Origin: Flavobacterium frigoritolerans
Lineage (GTDB): Bacteria > Bacteroidota > Bacteroidia > Flavobacteriales > Flavobacteriaceae
Reading direction: 5' to 3'
NCBI RefSeq assembly: GCF_025847275.1
Contig: NZ_JAOZEV010000022.1
Coordinates: 1 to 36,935, forward strand
DNA: 36,935 nt
The translations under genes were made by a program, and so were the position numbers. The notes beneath the pieces are model-generated. The model worked only from the letters and a program-made list of their open reading frames with translations, was not told the DNA's origin and ran no database searches. This document shows positions 18,718 to 25,616 of the stretch, in pieces. Numbering within the stretch: the stretch's first letter is position 1; each line of letters begins with the position of its first letter.

Positions 18718-19149
18718 TTATTTCCCCTGAATCAATTTCTCCAACCTTGCCATCATTTCATCTTTTTCGTTTAGCATACGTTCGTAGAGAGCAATTTTTT
18801 CTTCGTGAAGCTGAACAATTTTTTCAATTGGATTGATTGTAGCATTATTGATATACAAAGAATGCATTACAGCATTATCGTTGTTGGTAATTGTATTCGC
18901 AATAATATTTACTGCTTGCTCCTCATCAAAATTCTCAATAGCTTCTACAGGAATTTTCAAAGCAACAGAAATCTGTTTGAGTAGGGGAGTTTCGATGGTT
19001 TCTTTTTGTTCTAATAAAGAAATTTTTTGCTGATTCCAGTCGTCGCCAAGTTCATATGCTAAGGTATCTTGCTTGATTCCCAGGATTTCACGGAAACGTT
19101 TTACGTTGCGACCCTGATGTATTTTACGGTTTGGAGTTGTATCTGTCAT
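18718..19149 (-). CDS. XRE-family HTH regulator next to a SymE-like gene
   Basis: 143 residues from the ATG at 19149 (MTDTTPNRKIHQGRNVKRF); an upstream in-frame ATG at 19266 would cover the promoter of the divergent gene and is not credible. The helix-turn-helix lies at about 15-70 (VKRFREILGIKQDTLAYELG then WNQQKISLLEQKE). The C-terminus (about 105-143) is a coiled coil (IVQLHEEKIALYERMLNEKD), probably for oligomerisation. Divergent from the SymE-like toxin gene across 150 bp, it probably represses one or both genes. Confidence 0.8.
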   Translation of the reverse strand: MTDTTPNRKIHQGRNVKRFREILGIKQDTLAYELGDDWNQQKISLLEQKETIETPLLKQISVALKIPVEAIENFDEEQAVNIIANTITNNDNAVMHSLYINNATINPIEKIVQLHEEKIALYERMLNEKDEMMARLEKLIQGK

Positions 19150-19275
19150 AAGGCGAATATAATTCTTTTTTAGGGAAGGTAAATTACGGAAATTTCTGTT
19201 ATTAACAGGTAAATTGATGTAATAAGTTGTGTAAAATACATTTTTTTCATGTTGTTTACAAATCATTAATTAGGG

Positions 19276-19282
19276 TACTTTG
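19276..19282 (+). promoter_or_regulatory. Promoter of the SymE-like gene
   Basis: TACTTTG fits the Bacteroidota -7 element, with a TTG at 19252-19254 (spacing 21) as a likely -33 element. The ATG follows at 19300, so the leader is short. Confidence 0.5.
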
Positions 19283-19299
19283 CTTAAAATAAACAGATT

Positions 19300-19521
19300 A
19301 TGAGCACAAAAAAAGCACTTTTAAAAAGACAAATGACGTTTTGCAGTAAGACTTTCCGTCGTGAAAATGGCGAAAATGTACGGTTTCCAACCTTAACATT
19401 AACAGGTAAATGGCTGAAAGAAAGTGGTTTTAAGATCGGTCAAGTTGTTGACATTCAATATAAAAAAACGCAACTCATAATTACTGTAGCCGAAAATCAG
19501 CGATATGAGCTAAAAGATTGA
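19300..19521 (+). CDS. SymE-like toxin (AbrB-fold family)
   Basis: 73 residues. The core PTLTLTGKWLKESGFKIGQVVDI and the following LIITV segment match the SymE toxin domain, an AbrB-like swapped-hairpin fold. E. coli SymE is an SOS-induced toxin affecting RNA and nucleoid structure, controlled by an antisense RNA. Here the neighbour is an XRE regulator instead, so control may be transcriptional; I cannot identify an antisense RNA from sequence alone. A dif-like half-site begins five bases after its stop codon. Confidence 0.75.
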   Translation: MSTKKALLKRQMTFCSKTFRRENGENVRFPTLTLTGKWLKESGFKIGQVVDIQYKKTQLIITVAENQRYELKD

Positions 19522-19523
19522 TT

Positions 19524-19540
19524 TATTATGTAAAATAGAA
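19524..19540. other. dif-like half-site (XerD arm plus flank)
   Basis: TATTATGTAAAATAGAA is identical over 17 bp to 27553-27569, i.e. the XerD-side arm and chromosomal flank of the right dif-like site. The expected XerC-side arm to its left does not match. About 12 bases to the right is TTGAACTATATAATTTA, which resembles the XerC-side arm with two extra bases. Possibly a scar of an earlier Xer-mediated event. Confidence 0.4.
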
Positions 19541-19559
19541 ATTTGAGATTCTTGAACTA

Positions 19560-19595
19560 TATAATTTAAAAGATATAATTTAAAAGATATAATTT
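19560..19595. repeat. Short 14-bp tandem repeat
   Basis: TATAATTTAAAAGA is repeated twice and followed by a third partial copy, TATAATTT. Confidence 0.8.
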
Positions 19596-19636
19596 GTTTT
19601 TATAGCAATGACAAACTAAATTAATTTTTTTGGAAT

Positions 19637-19657
19637 TATATTTGAAAAACTTTAGTA
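19637..19657 (+). promoter_or_regulatory. Promoter of secreted protein B
   Basis: TATATTTGAAAA, one base, CTTTA, one base, TA. TATATTTG is a -7 element. The same block, with TTGG three bases in front, occurs on the minus strand upstream of the secreted-protein gene at 20432-20839 (20886 down to 20866). Confidence 0.6.
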
Positions 19658-19680
19658 CGTTAAATCCTAATCAAAAACTC

Positions 19681-20139
19681 ATGAAAAGAATTACTATTTT
19701 ATTTTTTATAATGTTTACTGTTTTAATTCATTCACAACAAAAGAAATTTACTCAAACAGGGCCTCAAAAATTAAATAAAGAACAACATCATTTTATAAAA
19801 TCAATTAACGAATATTATCCTGAATTTTCATTAGATAATGCCATCAGAAATGTTTTGGATGAAAAAAAGCAAATTACAGAGAGTTATTTAGAATTTAAAA
19901 ATCCTCCTAATGATTGCGACGATTATTTAATTACTGTACAATCTGATAATAAACAATTAGATTATGAATTTGATTTTGGCGCTGGCAACGGTAATGCGAT
20001 ATTTAAAGGAACGGTTTATTTATTTGGCGTAGATGTTTACAAAACTGAATTAGTAACAAAAGCAGGAAAATTATTTTTTACATTATATAAAAATGGCAAA
20101 GAAGTTTTTAGCGAGAATCCATACAAGGGTTTAAATTAA
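19681..20139 (+). CDS. Small secreted protein, paralogue B
   Basis: 152 residues from the ATG at 19681, which begins a clear signal peptide (MKRITILFFIMFTVLIHSQ); the frame runs upstream to 19630, but that part covers the promoter. Its mature region is related to the protein at 18179 (HHFIKSINEYYPEFSLDNAI). No known domain; probably periplasmic. Its promoter and terminator nearly duplicate those of the unrelated secreted gene across the left dif-like site at 20432-20839, hinting that both belong to a cassette-like unit. Confidence 0.75.
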   Translation: MKRITILFFIMFTVLIHSQQKKFTQTGPQKLNKEQHHFIKSINEYYPEFSLDNAIRNVLDEKKQITESYLEFKNPPNDCDDYLITVQSDNKQLDYEFDFGAGNGNAIFKGTVYLFGVDVYKTELVTKAGKLFFTLYKNGKEVFSENPYKGLN

Positions 20140-20170
20140 TTTAGTTTAACAAATTTTATAAAATCAATAA

Positions 20171-20200
20171 AAAAGCCCCAATAAAATGGGGCTTTTTTTA
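20171..20200. terminator. Terminator of secreted protein B
   Basis: Perfect 10-bp stem AAAAGCCCCA / TGGGGCTTTT followed by more T. Bases 20174-20202 are repeated 28/29 in inverted orientation at 20380-20408. Confidence 0.9.
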
Positions 20201-20263
20201 TGTTTCTAAATTTTAATCATAGTATATCGTTGTTAGATGTTGCTATTTTATGCTGTATGCAAT

Positions 20264-20291
20264 TTGAACTATAATTTATAGTATGTAATAC
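20264..20291. other. Left dif-like attachment site of the phage element
   Basis: Arm TTGAACTATAA (XerC side), centre TTTATA, arm GTATGTAATAC (XerD side). It aligns with the right site at 27538-27565; over 20265-20298 versus 27539-27572, 30 of 34 positions agree. With the element on its right, the left arm should be chromosomal and the right arm element-derived. Confidence 0.7.
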
Positions 20292-20387
20292 TGAATGTCC
20301 AAGAAGATGTTAACAACTTTATTAACAACATATTTACCCCTAGTTTTGAGCAAGTCTAAAAATCCAAGAAAAGTAAGAACATAAAAA

Positions 20388-20409
20388 AAGCCCCGTTTTA
20401 TTGGGGCTT
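20388..20409 (-). terminator. Terminator of the element's secreted-protein gene
   Basis: Stem AAGCCCC / GGGGCTT with an 8-base loop. The T-run lies on the minus-strand side, after the gene at 20432-20839. It is almost a mirror copy of the terminator at 20171-20200. Confidence 0.85.
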
Positions 20410-20431
20410 ATTTATTGATTTTATTTTAGTT

Positions 20432-20839
20432 TTATTCGACCGACGCAACCGAATAAGTAAGTATCTGAGACAGAGCCAACGAATAAGCGGACAATATTGA
20501 AGCATCCCAAACAGATAGCTGTTCTTTATATTTTTTCTCTAAATCACCATTTCCAATAGGCATACACAAATAATATTTATTGCCCCAAACACGAGAATAA
20601 GCAATAACCATTATACAAGATGTTTTTTTAGTTCTATCATTAGTTAGGGACTGAAAAAGAAAATCATAATTAATGTCTGTATAATGGTAAACCTCATTTA
20701 AAGAATATCCCTTTTTTAAATCTAAACCCTTCGCAATTGTTTCCGCATAACCTTTAGTAACATAATTGTACTCTTCTACAGTAGTTTGAGAATAAGAGAA
20801 AGAAAAAGCTAAAAGCAATAATAAAGTAATTTTTTTCAT
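20432..20839 (-). CDS. Small secreted protein carried in the element's left end
   Basis: 135 residues from the ATG at 20839, which starts a signal peptide (MKKITLLLLLAFSFSYSQ); the frame extends to 20893 but that part covers the promoter at 20866-20886. The mature protein (TTVEEYNYVTKGYAETIAKG...) is not recognised and ends in a mildly hydrophobic helix. It lies between the left dif-like site and the terminator of the phage operon, with its own promoter and terminator, so it looks like cargo (a moron) rather than a virion gene. Confidence 0.7.
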   Translation of the reverse strand: MKKITLLLLLAFSFSYSQTTVEEYNYVTKGYAETIAKGLDLKKGYSLNEVYHYTDINYDFLFQSLTNDRTKKTSCIMVIAYSRVWGNKYYLCMPIGNGDLEKKYKEQLSVWDASILSAYSLALSQILTYSVASVE

Positions 20840-20954
20840 ATTGTTTATTTTTGTGAGTTTATAGTTATTAAAGATTTTCAAATATAGTGCCAATAATTTT
20901 AATTTCAGTTTGTCAATTGCTATAAAAGAATAAATAATTATACCGCCAAAAAAA

Positions 20955-20986
20955 ATAAGCCTTTGTAAATTAATACAAAGGCTTAT
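20955..20986 (-). terminator. Terminator of the phage operon
   Basis: Perfect 13-bp stem: ATAAGCCTTTGTA (20955-20967) and TACAAAGGCTTAT (20974-20986), 6-base loop, with eight T on the minus strand after it. The right arm overlaps the end of the last gene (20970-21197). Confidence 0.88.
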
Positions 20987-21197
20987 CTATTATATAATCA
21001 TTACAATATTGTCTAGAAATATATTTCTTAGTTTTTCGGTTATAAATATTAATATAGTGATAATCAAATCCGATATCTTTTAATAACCAATTATGCAAAT
21101 AATAGATAGACTTGCAAAACTCTACTTTTATAGGAACGATAGATTTATCCTTATTGAATGCCGTACAACTGTAAGGTGTTGGAGTAGTATTAGCCAT
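20970..21197 (-). CDS. Phage operon last gene, unknown protein
   Basis: 75 residues, no recognised domain, rich in Tyr and Lys, with three cysteines (CTAF, FCKSIYYLHNWLL, QYCNDYI). Its start overlaps the end of the spike-like gene by 8 bases, so it is translationally coupled. The 3' end folds into the operon terminator. Confidence 0.65.
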   Translation of the reverse strand: MANTTPTPYSCTAFNKDKSIVPIKVEFCKSIYYLHNWLLKDIGFDYHYINIYNRKTKKYISRQYCNDYIIDKPLY

Positions 21198-22047
21198 AAA
21201 TAGTACTGATTTGTATTTCTATTTCATGCATGATATTTTTGATTTTAAACCCCCCATTAACACAAACAAATGTCGAAATATCAAACTCCGCCTTTTTGAT
21301 AATACTTGTACCTACTTCTATATAATCGACATAAAGCCAAAATTCATTAGTTCTTATATCTGTGAATATAAAAACACTAAGACCGTAAGGGTAGGAGGTT
21401 TTAGTTGTTGTCATTTTTACATAGAAATCTCCAAACTGAACAATATTTCCGTTATTCTGAACAGGAAAAGCAGTAACTAAATCATAACCATTTCGGATAT
21501 AATTAGGAATATCACCTTGAAAGGCTATAGTATCTAAATGAGTAGCATTTCTATACGTATTATGAATAGATGTGTAAAACTTATTATCGGATTGAATCGT
21601 AGCAAGTTTTAGCATTGAATATACTCTACCATCGTAAGCATAACCCGAACCTTGTGTAAATCGACCATCCAATCGAAATTGCGGTAGTTTATATTCTTTT
21701 AAGTAATGTAACGGTCTTTTCTGAAAATCACTAAAATTTGAAATTTCAATACCAGTACGTCGGGTAAAAGGAATATCAAAAATTATCTCTGTTAATGGTG
21801 TAGCAAAATAATTTTCTGGAATTACATTTAAATCGACATTACCCATATCATTAATAACTGATAACATCGGTAAGCTATCGTAATTTTTAAGCAAAACACC
21901 GTTTACACGCTTATTATCAACATACATGGATAGAACGAAAAAAGATGTTTCAATACCGTATAAAATGTATCCACCTCGTTCACTATCATAAGGAACTTCT
22001 TTAACCTTGACAGCATAAGTGTCATCAATATATTGTATAAAATCCAT
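21190..22047 (-). CDS. Phage structural protein, candidate spike or receptor-binding protein
   Basis: 285 residues, almost entirely beta-strand in character, with no membrane span and no enzymatic motif (no P-loop). It contains repeated aromatic/Gly/Asp-rich turns (RLDGRFTQGSGYAYDGRVYS). Its position near the end of the operon, after the membrane proteins, suggests a virion surface protein for host recognition. This rests on context and composition only. Confidence 0.55.
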   Translation of the reverse strand: MDFIQYIDDTYAVKVKEVPYDSERGGYILYGIETSFFVLSMYVDNKRVNGVLLKNYDSLPMLSVINDMGNVDLNVIPENYFATPLTEIIFDIPFTRRTGIEISNFSDFQKRPLHYLKEYKLPQFRLDGRFTQGSGYAYDGRVYSMLKLATIQSDNKFYTSIHNTYRNATHLDTIAFQGDIPNYIRNGYDLVTAFPVQNNGNIVQFGDFYVKMTTTKTSYPYGLSVFIFTDIRTNEFWLYVDYIEVGTSIIKKAEFDISTFVCVNGGFKIKNIMHEIEIQISTIYG

Positions 22048-22053
22048 ATTGTT

Positions 22054-22575
22054 TTAATTAAATAACGGAGCTTTCTTTAAGTCCGAGGTTGATAAATATT
22101 TTTTTAAATCCGCTTTCAAATTCCGTCTTGTAATGACATAATAACAACCAATTACTAATGGAACAGTTGTAGGGTTCTTTACTTTCAATAATTCGTTTAT
22201 AGTTTCTCTTTCATTTTCAAAATTCGACATCGGTTCGGTTATCCAAGTATACCAAGGAGCATCTTTTGTTTGCTTATTTGTACCTAACCACACAGCCAAC
22301 GATTCGGCTATATTATGAACATCTTTACGAGGCGTGATTTTAGTTAATTCTATTTCCTTGGTAATTGGATTTGCCATAGCAATTTTTAAATCGTTTTCTG
22401 CCATTTCAAGTTGTCTTTCTTGAGCATCCTGTGTGAATTTTTCATACCATTTTTTTAATAATGGATAACACAGAATAATACCAGTTATAATAATCCAGTA
22501 CTTTTGCAGAAAATCAAAGAGCCAAACTGTATCGGCTTGACTCTTTGTTCTATTTGTTATCTCTCTTTGAGCCAT
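22054..22575 (-). CDS. Phage membrane protein
   Basis: 173 residues with one transmembrane span near the N-terminus (about 26-41, YWIIITGIILCYPLLKKW), followed by a charged helical region and a globular C-terminal part. Probably inserted in the virion membrane or host envelope. Six bases separate it from the spike-like gene. Confidence 0.65.
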   Translation of the reverse strand: MAQREITNRTKSQADTVWLFDFLQKYWIIITGIILCYPLLKKWYEKFTQDAQERQLEMAENDLKIAMANPITKEIELTKITPRKDVHNIAESLAVWLGTNKQTKDAPWYTWITEPMSNFENERETINELLKVKNPTTVPLVIGCYYVITRRNLKADLKKYLSTSDLKKAPLFN

Positions 22576-22578
22576 CGC

Positions 22579-22686
22579 TTATTTTTTCTTGAATAATTTA
22601 TAAGCTAAAAATCCTGCTAAAGCAACTAGTACAACATTTGCAACAGTTTTATTGTTTGCGTAAAAAAGTTTTATTTTATCTAACAT
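22579..22686 (-). CDS. 35-residue phage membrane micro-protein
   Basis: ATG at 22686, stop at 22579-22581, three bases before the next ATG. The protein MLDKIKLFYANNKTVANVVL continues into a hydrophobic span (VALAGFLAYKLF) and ends KKK: a single transmembrane helix with a basic tail, typical of small virion membrane proteins. It fills the only clear coding slot in the gap between its neighbours. Confidence 0.65.
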   Translation of the reverse strand: MLDKIKLFYANNKTVANVVLVALAGFLAYKLFKKK

Positions 22687-22732
22687 CTTGTTTAAATTTT
22701 GAATTAATATTTTTATCTTTTTGAGCGTTTGT

Positions 22733-23278
22733 TTAGACTGTAACGCTGTAAACAGTATAGAAAAAAAGTAGTACAGGAATAATCAAATAATTAAATCTAA
22801 ACTTCTTTTGAGCTGTTACGGTAACACCTGAAAGATTATAATCTCCCACGATGTCAATAGCGTCTTGAATATCAGAATCAAAAATTAAATTATGATTAGG
22901 GCTACATTCATGTTTAATAATTGCCCTCGCAATAACTAAGTAGAACTTTGCATCTATAATTTTAATAGTTTGGTCAGGGGCTAAACCAACAGCTTTAGAA
23001 ACAACATCAATATAGTTTTGAGTATTATTTTCAGATGGTGGTGCATACTCAGAAATTAACTTTCTAATAGTATTTTTTCCTTTATCAATATCATTTGTCA
23101 AATCCCTTAACATAGCACGAATACCAAATTTTACATCTGTAAACTGCTCAAACTCTTTGTCGGTGTTTTGCTTATTTGGAATTTTTCCCTGCCAAGCAAT
23201 ATTTGTTAACCGTAAATTGCCTGGATTGTTATTGCGAATACCTCTAGTTAAATCTTTTCGACCTAAAAAACTACTCAT
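22733..23278 (-). CDS. Membrane-anchored peptidoglycan-targeting virion protein (lysozyme/transglycosylase-like)
   Basis: 181 residues. The N-terminal motif RGIRNNNPGNLR (12-23), followed by FGIRAMLRDL, is shared by phage structural proteins and lysozyme-like domains acting on peptidoglycan. The C-terminus is a transmembrane helix (FNYLIIPVLLFFYTVYSV, about 160-179). An exposed wall-degrading domain on a membrane anchor suits a membrane-containing phage that must pierce the cell wall at entry. I cannot assign the catalytic residue. The start overlaps the upstream gene by 8 bases. Confidence 0.7.
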   Translation of the reverse strand: MSSFLGRKDLTRGIRNNNPGNLRLTNIAWQGKIPNKQNTDKEFEQFTDVKFGIRAMLRDLTNDIDKGKNTIRKLISEYAPPSENNTQNYIDVVSKAVGLAPDQTIKIIDAKFYLVIARAIIKHECSPNHNLIFDSDIQDAIDIVGDYNLSGVTVTAQKKFRFNYLIIPVLLFFYTVYSVTV

Positions 23279-23468
23279 GTGTTTCAGTTGTTAAAGGTTC
23301 ATCCTGTATTTGCAAAGGGCGTGAAGAGGTTTTAACATCATCCTTACCTAAATCAAGCTTTTCTAACTCGTCAGATACAACCTGAATACCTTTTAAAATT
23401 GCAGTAACAACAGCACCATATTTTACTATAATTCCTATTACGGATAAAATCGTTTTTAAACTTTTCAT
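23271..23468 (-). CDS. Small phage membrane protein
   Basis: 65 residues: one hydrophobic helix (about 6-28, ILSVIGIIVKYGAVVTAILKG) and an acidic tail. The start codon overlaps the stop of the 35-codon gene upstream (ATGA), and its end overlaps the peptidoglycan-targeting gene by 8 bases. Confidence 0.65.
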   Translation of the reverse strand: MKSLKTILSVIGIIVKYGAVVTAILKGIQVVSDELEKLDLGKDDVKTSSRPLQIQDEPLTTETHE

Positions 23469-23572
23469 TTTTTAGTTTCTTTAAGTTGTTTTCTTTTCTC
23501 TAGATACTCTTTGAGTAAATCTACCCCCTCATGAAGTATCAGAGGTAGAAATTTTAATATTACCTTAAACAT
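23465..23572 (-). CDS. 35-residue phage micro-protein
   Basis: ATG at 23572, TGA at 23465-23467. Sequence MFKVILKFLPLILHEGVDLL then a basic, Lys-rich helix. The start shares a base with the stop of the preceding gene (TAATG) and the stop overlaps the next start (ATGA), strong signs that it is translated. Amphipathic or short membrane helix; role unknown. Confidence 0.65.
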   Translation of the reverse strand: MFKVILKFLPLILHEGVDLLKEYLEKRKQLKETKK

Positions 23573-23970
23573 TAGTTCGAGCGTAAAAATGTACCCGCAT
23601 AACCTCCGTTTTTTGCACGTGGGTTAATAACAAATGCCATTCCATCAATTACTACTTTACCACCGTTTTTCTGCATTGTTCCCCAATGAAATGACTGAAC
23701 ACCAGTTTTTGTGTTAGTGAACGTACAAGCAACCGAACCAAACCAACCTTTGTCTGAAAGATTAGATTTAGAAGTTGTCACACACTTAATTGCAATCAAT
23801 TCCCCTTTGGACAATCTCCAACCAGTTGTAAGATGTTGTTCAACGCCTTGATTGGGACCTGAAACAGGTGTATAGGTTGTATTCTTTGCGCCTGAATGCT
23901 TTACTTTTTGTTGATTATTATTGTTATTATTCTGATTATTTGAATTATAACTTTTATTACTTTGTGCCAT
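23572..23970 (-). CDS. Phage protein with Asn/Gln-rich N-terminus
   Basis: 132 residues. The first ~25 are Asn/Gln/Ser-rich and disordered, followed by a compact, basic beta-rich domain (GWRLSKGELIAIKCVT, CTFTNTKTGVQSFHWGTM). No membrane span. It could be a DNA-binding or virion protein; I do not recognise the family. Confidence 0.6.
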   Translation of the reverse strand: MAQSNKSYNSNNQNNNNNNQQKVKHSGAKNTTYTPVSGPNQGVEQHLTTGWRLSKGELIAIKCVTTSKSNLSDKGWFGSVACTFTNTKTGVQSFHWGTMQKNGGKVVIDGMAFVINPRAKNGGYAGTFLRSN

Positions 23971-24098
23971 TACTTTATAATGTGTTTAATTAATAGTGTG
24001 ATTTCCGCCATCTTTTTCAAGATTATTACTGCCGAATCTATCAGGAATACTAAAAGATAGATTCGATAGTAGTTTTTTGGCTTATTTTCTTTTTGCAA
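23970..24098 (-). CDS. Possible 42-residue phage membrane micro-protein (TTG start)
   Basis: An open frame with a hydrophobic stretch (NYYRIYLLVFLIDSAVIIL) ends at a TAA that shares a base with the next ATG (TAATG), the same coupling seen at 23572. No good ATG exists except one 13 codons from the end; TTG at 24098 is the best start, and a GTG upstream is an alternative. It would overlap the end of the 168-residue protein gene. Start uncertain. Confidence 0.4.
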   Translation of the reverse strand: MQKENKPKNYYRIYLLVFLIDSAVIILKKMAEITLLIKHIIK

Positions 24099-24588
24099 CT
24101 CTTTTCCCTGAGTTATTGCGGTCACGTCTTATAAACCAAATCAATGCAATAAGACCAACGACAGCACCAATAACAATTTTCCAGTTTCTTTGAAACCATA
24201 TTTTAATGGTAGATGACAAAACCGTAGCACCAAGTTGTCCAGAACCCTGAACAAGACCAGTACTTAAACCATCATTAACACCACTCATAACAGCTTTACC
24301 AAAAATATTAGCACCTGAACCAGCGACAGCACCAACAGTATTAGCAGTACTTTGTTTTAAAGCTTCCGTTTGAGCATTCCAATAATCCGCCTCAGCTTGT
24401 TTTCCTTGTGCCTCGGCTTCCTTAGCCATTTTTTTTGTCTCAACTGCATCAGTAATTTTTCCCATTACATTTTGAGCAATTACACCAACACCCGGAACAA
24501 AACCAACAGCAGTAGTAGCAACTTTTACCAAGTTTTTAAACGAGACATTTTTCTTAATGGATTGACCAATCTTTTTAAAGAACCCCAT
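24082..24588 (-). CDS. Phage membrane protein with basic C-terminus
   Basis: 168 residues: a basic N-terminus (MGFFKKIGQSIKKN), a Gly/Ala/Val-rich hydrophobic stretch (about 22-42), a helical Ala/Lys/Glu-rich middle (KKMAKEAEAQGKQAEADYWN), then a strong transmembrane span (IVIGAVVGLIALIWFI, about 137-152) and a very basic tail (RRDRNNSGKRVAKRK). The arrangement suits a membrane protein that contacts the genome or spans the virion membrane. It directly follows the candidate capsid gene (2-base gap). Confidence 0.65.
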   Translation of the reverse strand: MGFFKKIGQSIKKNVSFKNLVKVATTAVGFVPGVGVIAQNVMGKITDAVETKKMAKEAEAQGKQAEADYWNAQTEALKQSTANTVGAVAGSGANIFGKAVMSGVNDGLSTGLVQGSGQLGATVLSSTIKIWFQRNWKIVIGAVVGLIALIWFIRRDRNNSGKRVAKRK

Positions 24589-24590
24589 AC

Positions 24591-25310
24591 TTATACTGTT
24601 TTAAGCGCCCTAACGACGAAATTAATAACCGCCCCTTGAGATTTATTAATCTCGATACCAACAACAGCCACTAAAGGCAATGTTAATCTATCAGTTAAAC
24701 CCTGTATAACTTTACCATCCGAGAGAATCGCCTGAATTGGGTCAATATCTCTACTTAAAGTTTGTAATTCAAAAGGCAAGTATTTAACAACCTGACCGTT
24801 TTGAAACTGATAAGATAAATCACTTACCGAAGCATCAACAGTCATAATAGCCAAGTCAAAACCTTGTACATCAATCTTTTTGTTAAATTCCTCAGAAGCA
24901 ACTGTTTTTTGTTCAAAAAAATACAAGTTGTTAGTAGCTACAGGCTCTTCAATTCCGTGCAAATCATATCGTTTAGCACTAATCAAATCCTCTAAAACTA
25001 TTTTAATACTCTCCTTTTCAGCAAGAAAAACAGAGCCCTCTTCAGCAATTTCACATAAAGCCACTAAAGCATTATTTGCATCGGATTGAGTGTTTTCAGT
25101 ACCATAAGTACTCGCAAGAATGAAATCTTTAAGCAAAACTTTGTTTGCTAAAATGACATTAGAACCATTTCCGCGTTCAATGTATACACTGATTTTTTCG
25201 GTAGTTAAAGCCGATAAAGCTAAATCACTTGAAACAATCAAAGAACCTATTGATTTTGTTACTGTTAATTCTGGCGATTTTGTTACGCCTGTAATAGTTG
25301 CAATTTTCAT
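24591..25310 (-). CDS. Candidate major capsid protein
   Basis: 239 residues, soluble, beta-rich with short helices, starting MKIATITGVTKSPELTVTKS with no signal peptide. It is the largest soluble structural-type protein ahead of the membrane proteins, where small tailless phages usually place their capsid gene. FLiP- or PM2-type capsid proteins are double jelly rolls of somewhat greater length, so a compact double jelly roll is possible but unproven. I found no enzymatic motif. Confidence 0.5.
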   Translation of the reverse strand: MKIATITGVTKSPELTVTKSIGSLIVSSDLALSALTTEKISVYIERGNGSNVILANKVLLKDFILASTYGTENTQSDANNALVALCEIAEEGSVFLAEKESIKIVLEDLISAKRYDLHGIEEPVATNNLYFFEQKTVASEEFNKKIDVQGFDLAIMTVDASVSDLSYQFQNGQVVKYLPFELQTLSRDIDPIQAILSDGKVIQGLTDRLTLPLVAVVGIEINKSQGAVINFVVRALKTV

Positions 25311-25445
25311 TTGTTATAAATTTTATTTGTTTAAATTCTTTCACAAAGATTATTGCAACTATAAAACAGGGTTAACTAAATTTGATGCTTTTTGATGTTT
25401 TTTAAAGAATTTTAATGATTTTAGAGTATCATTTTTAAAATAATT

Positions 25446-25613
25446 CTACAAAACACCATACTTAATTAAATCTGAAATCATCAAATATGACCGTTTTAAT
25501 TCAAGGCTATCTATAATTACCTGATATTCTTTAAGGGCAGTATTGTAACTCACCCCAAGCAAATGCATTAATTCAGTCTTAGTTACTTTTTGGCTTGTAT
25601 TTTGTGTTTTCAT
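25446..25613 (-). CDS. 55-residue HTH micro-protein after rep
   Basis: ATG at 25613, three bases after the rep stop codon; stop at 25446-25448. The sequence reads MKTQNTSQKVTKTELMHLLG, then VSYNTALKEYQVIIDSLELK: a helix-turn-helix-like segment at about 13-37 that resembles small MerR/excisionase-type DNA-binding proteins. It could regulate the phage operon or assist replication. It occupies an otherwise empty 300-bp slot. Confidence 0.65.
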   Translation of the reverse strand: MKTQNTSQKVTKTELMHLLGVSYNTALKEYQVIIDSLELKRSYLMISDLIKYGVL

Positions 25614-25616
25614 GGC

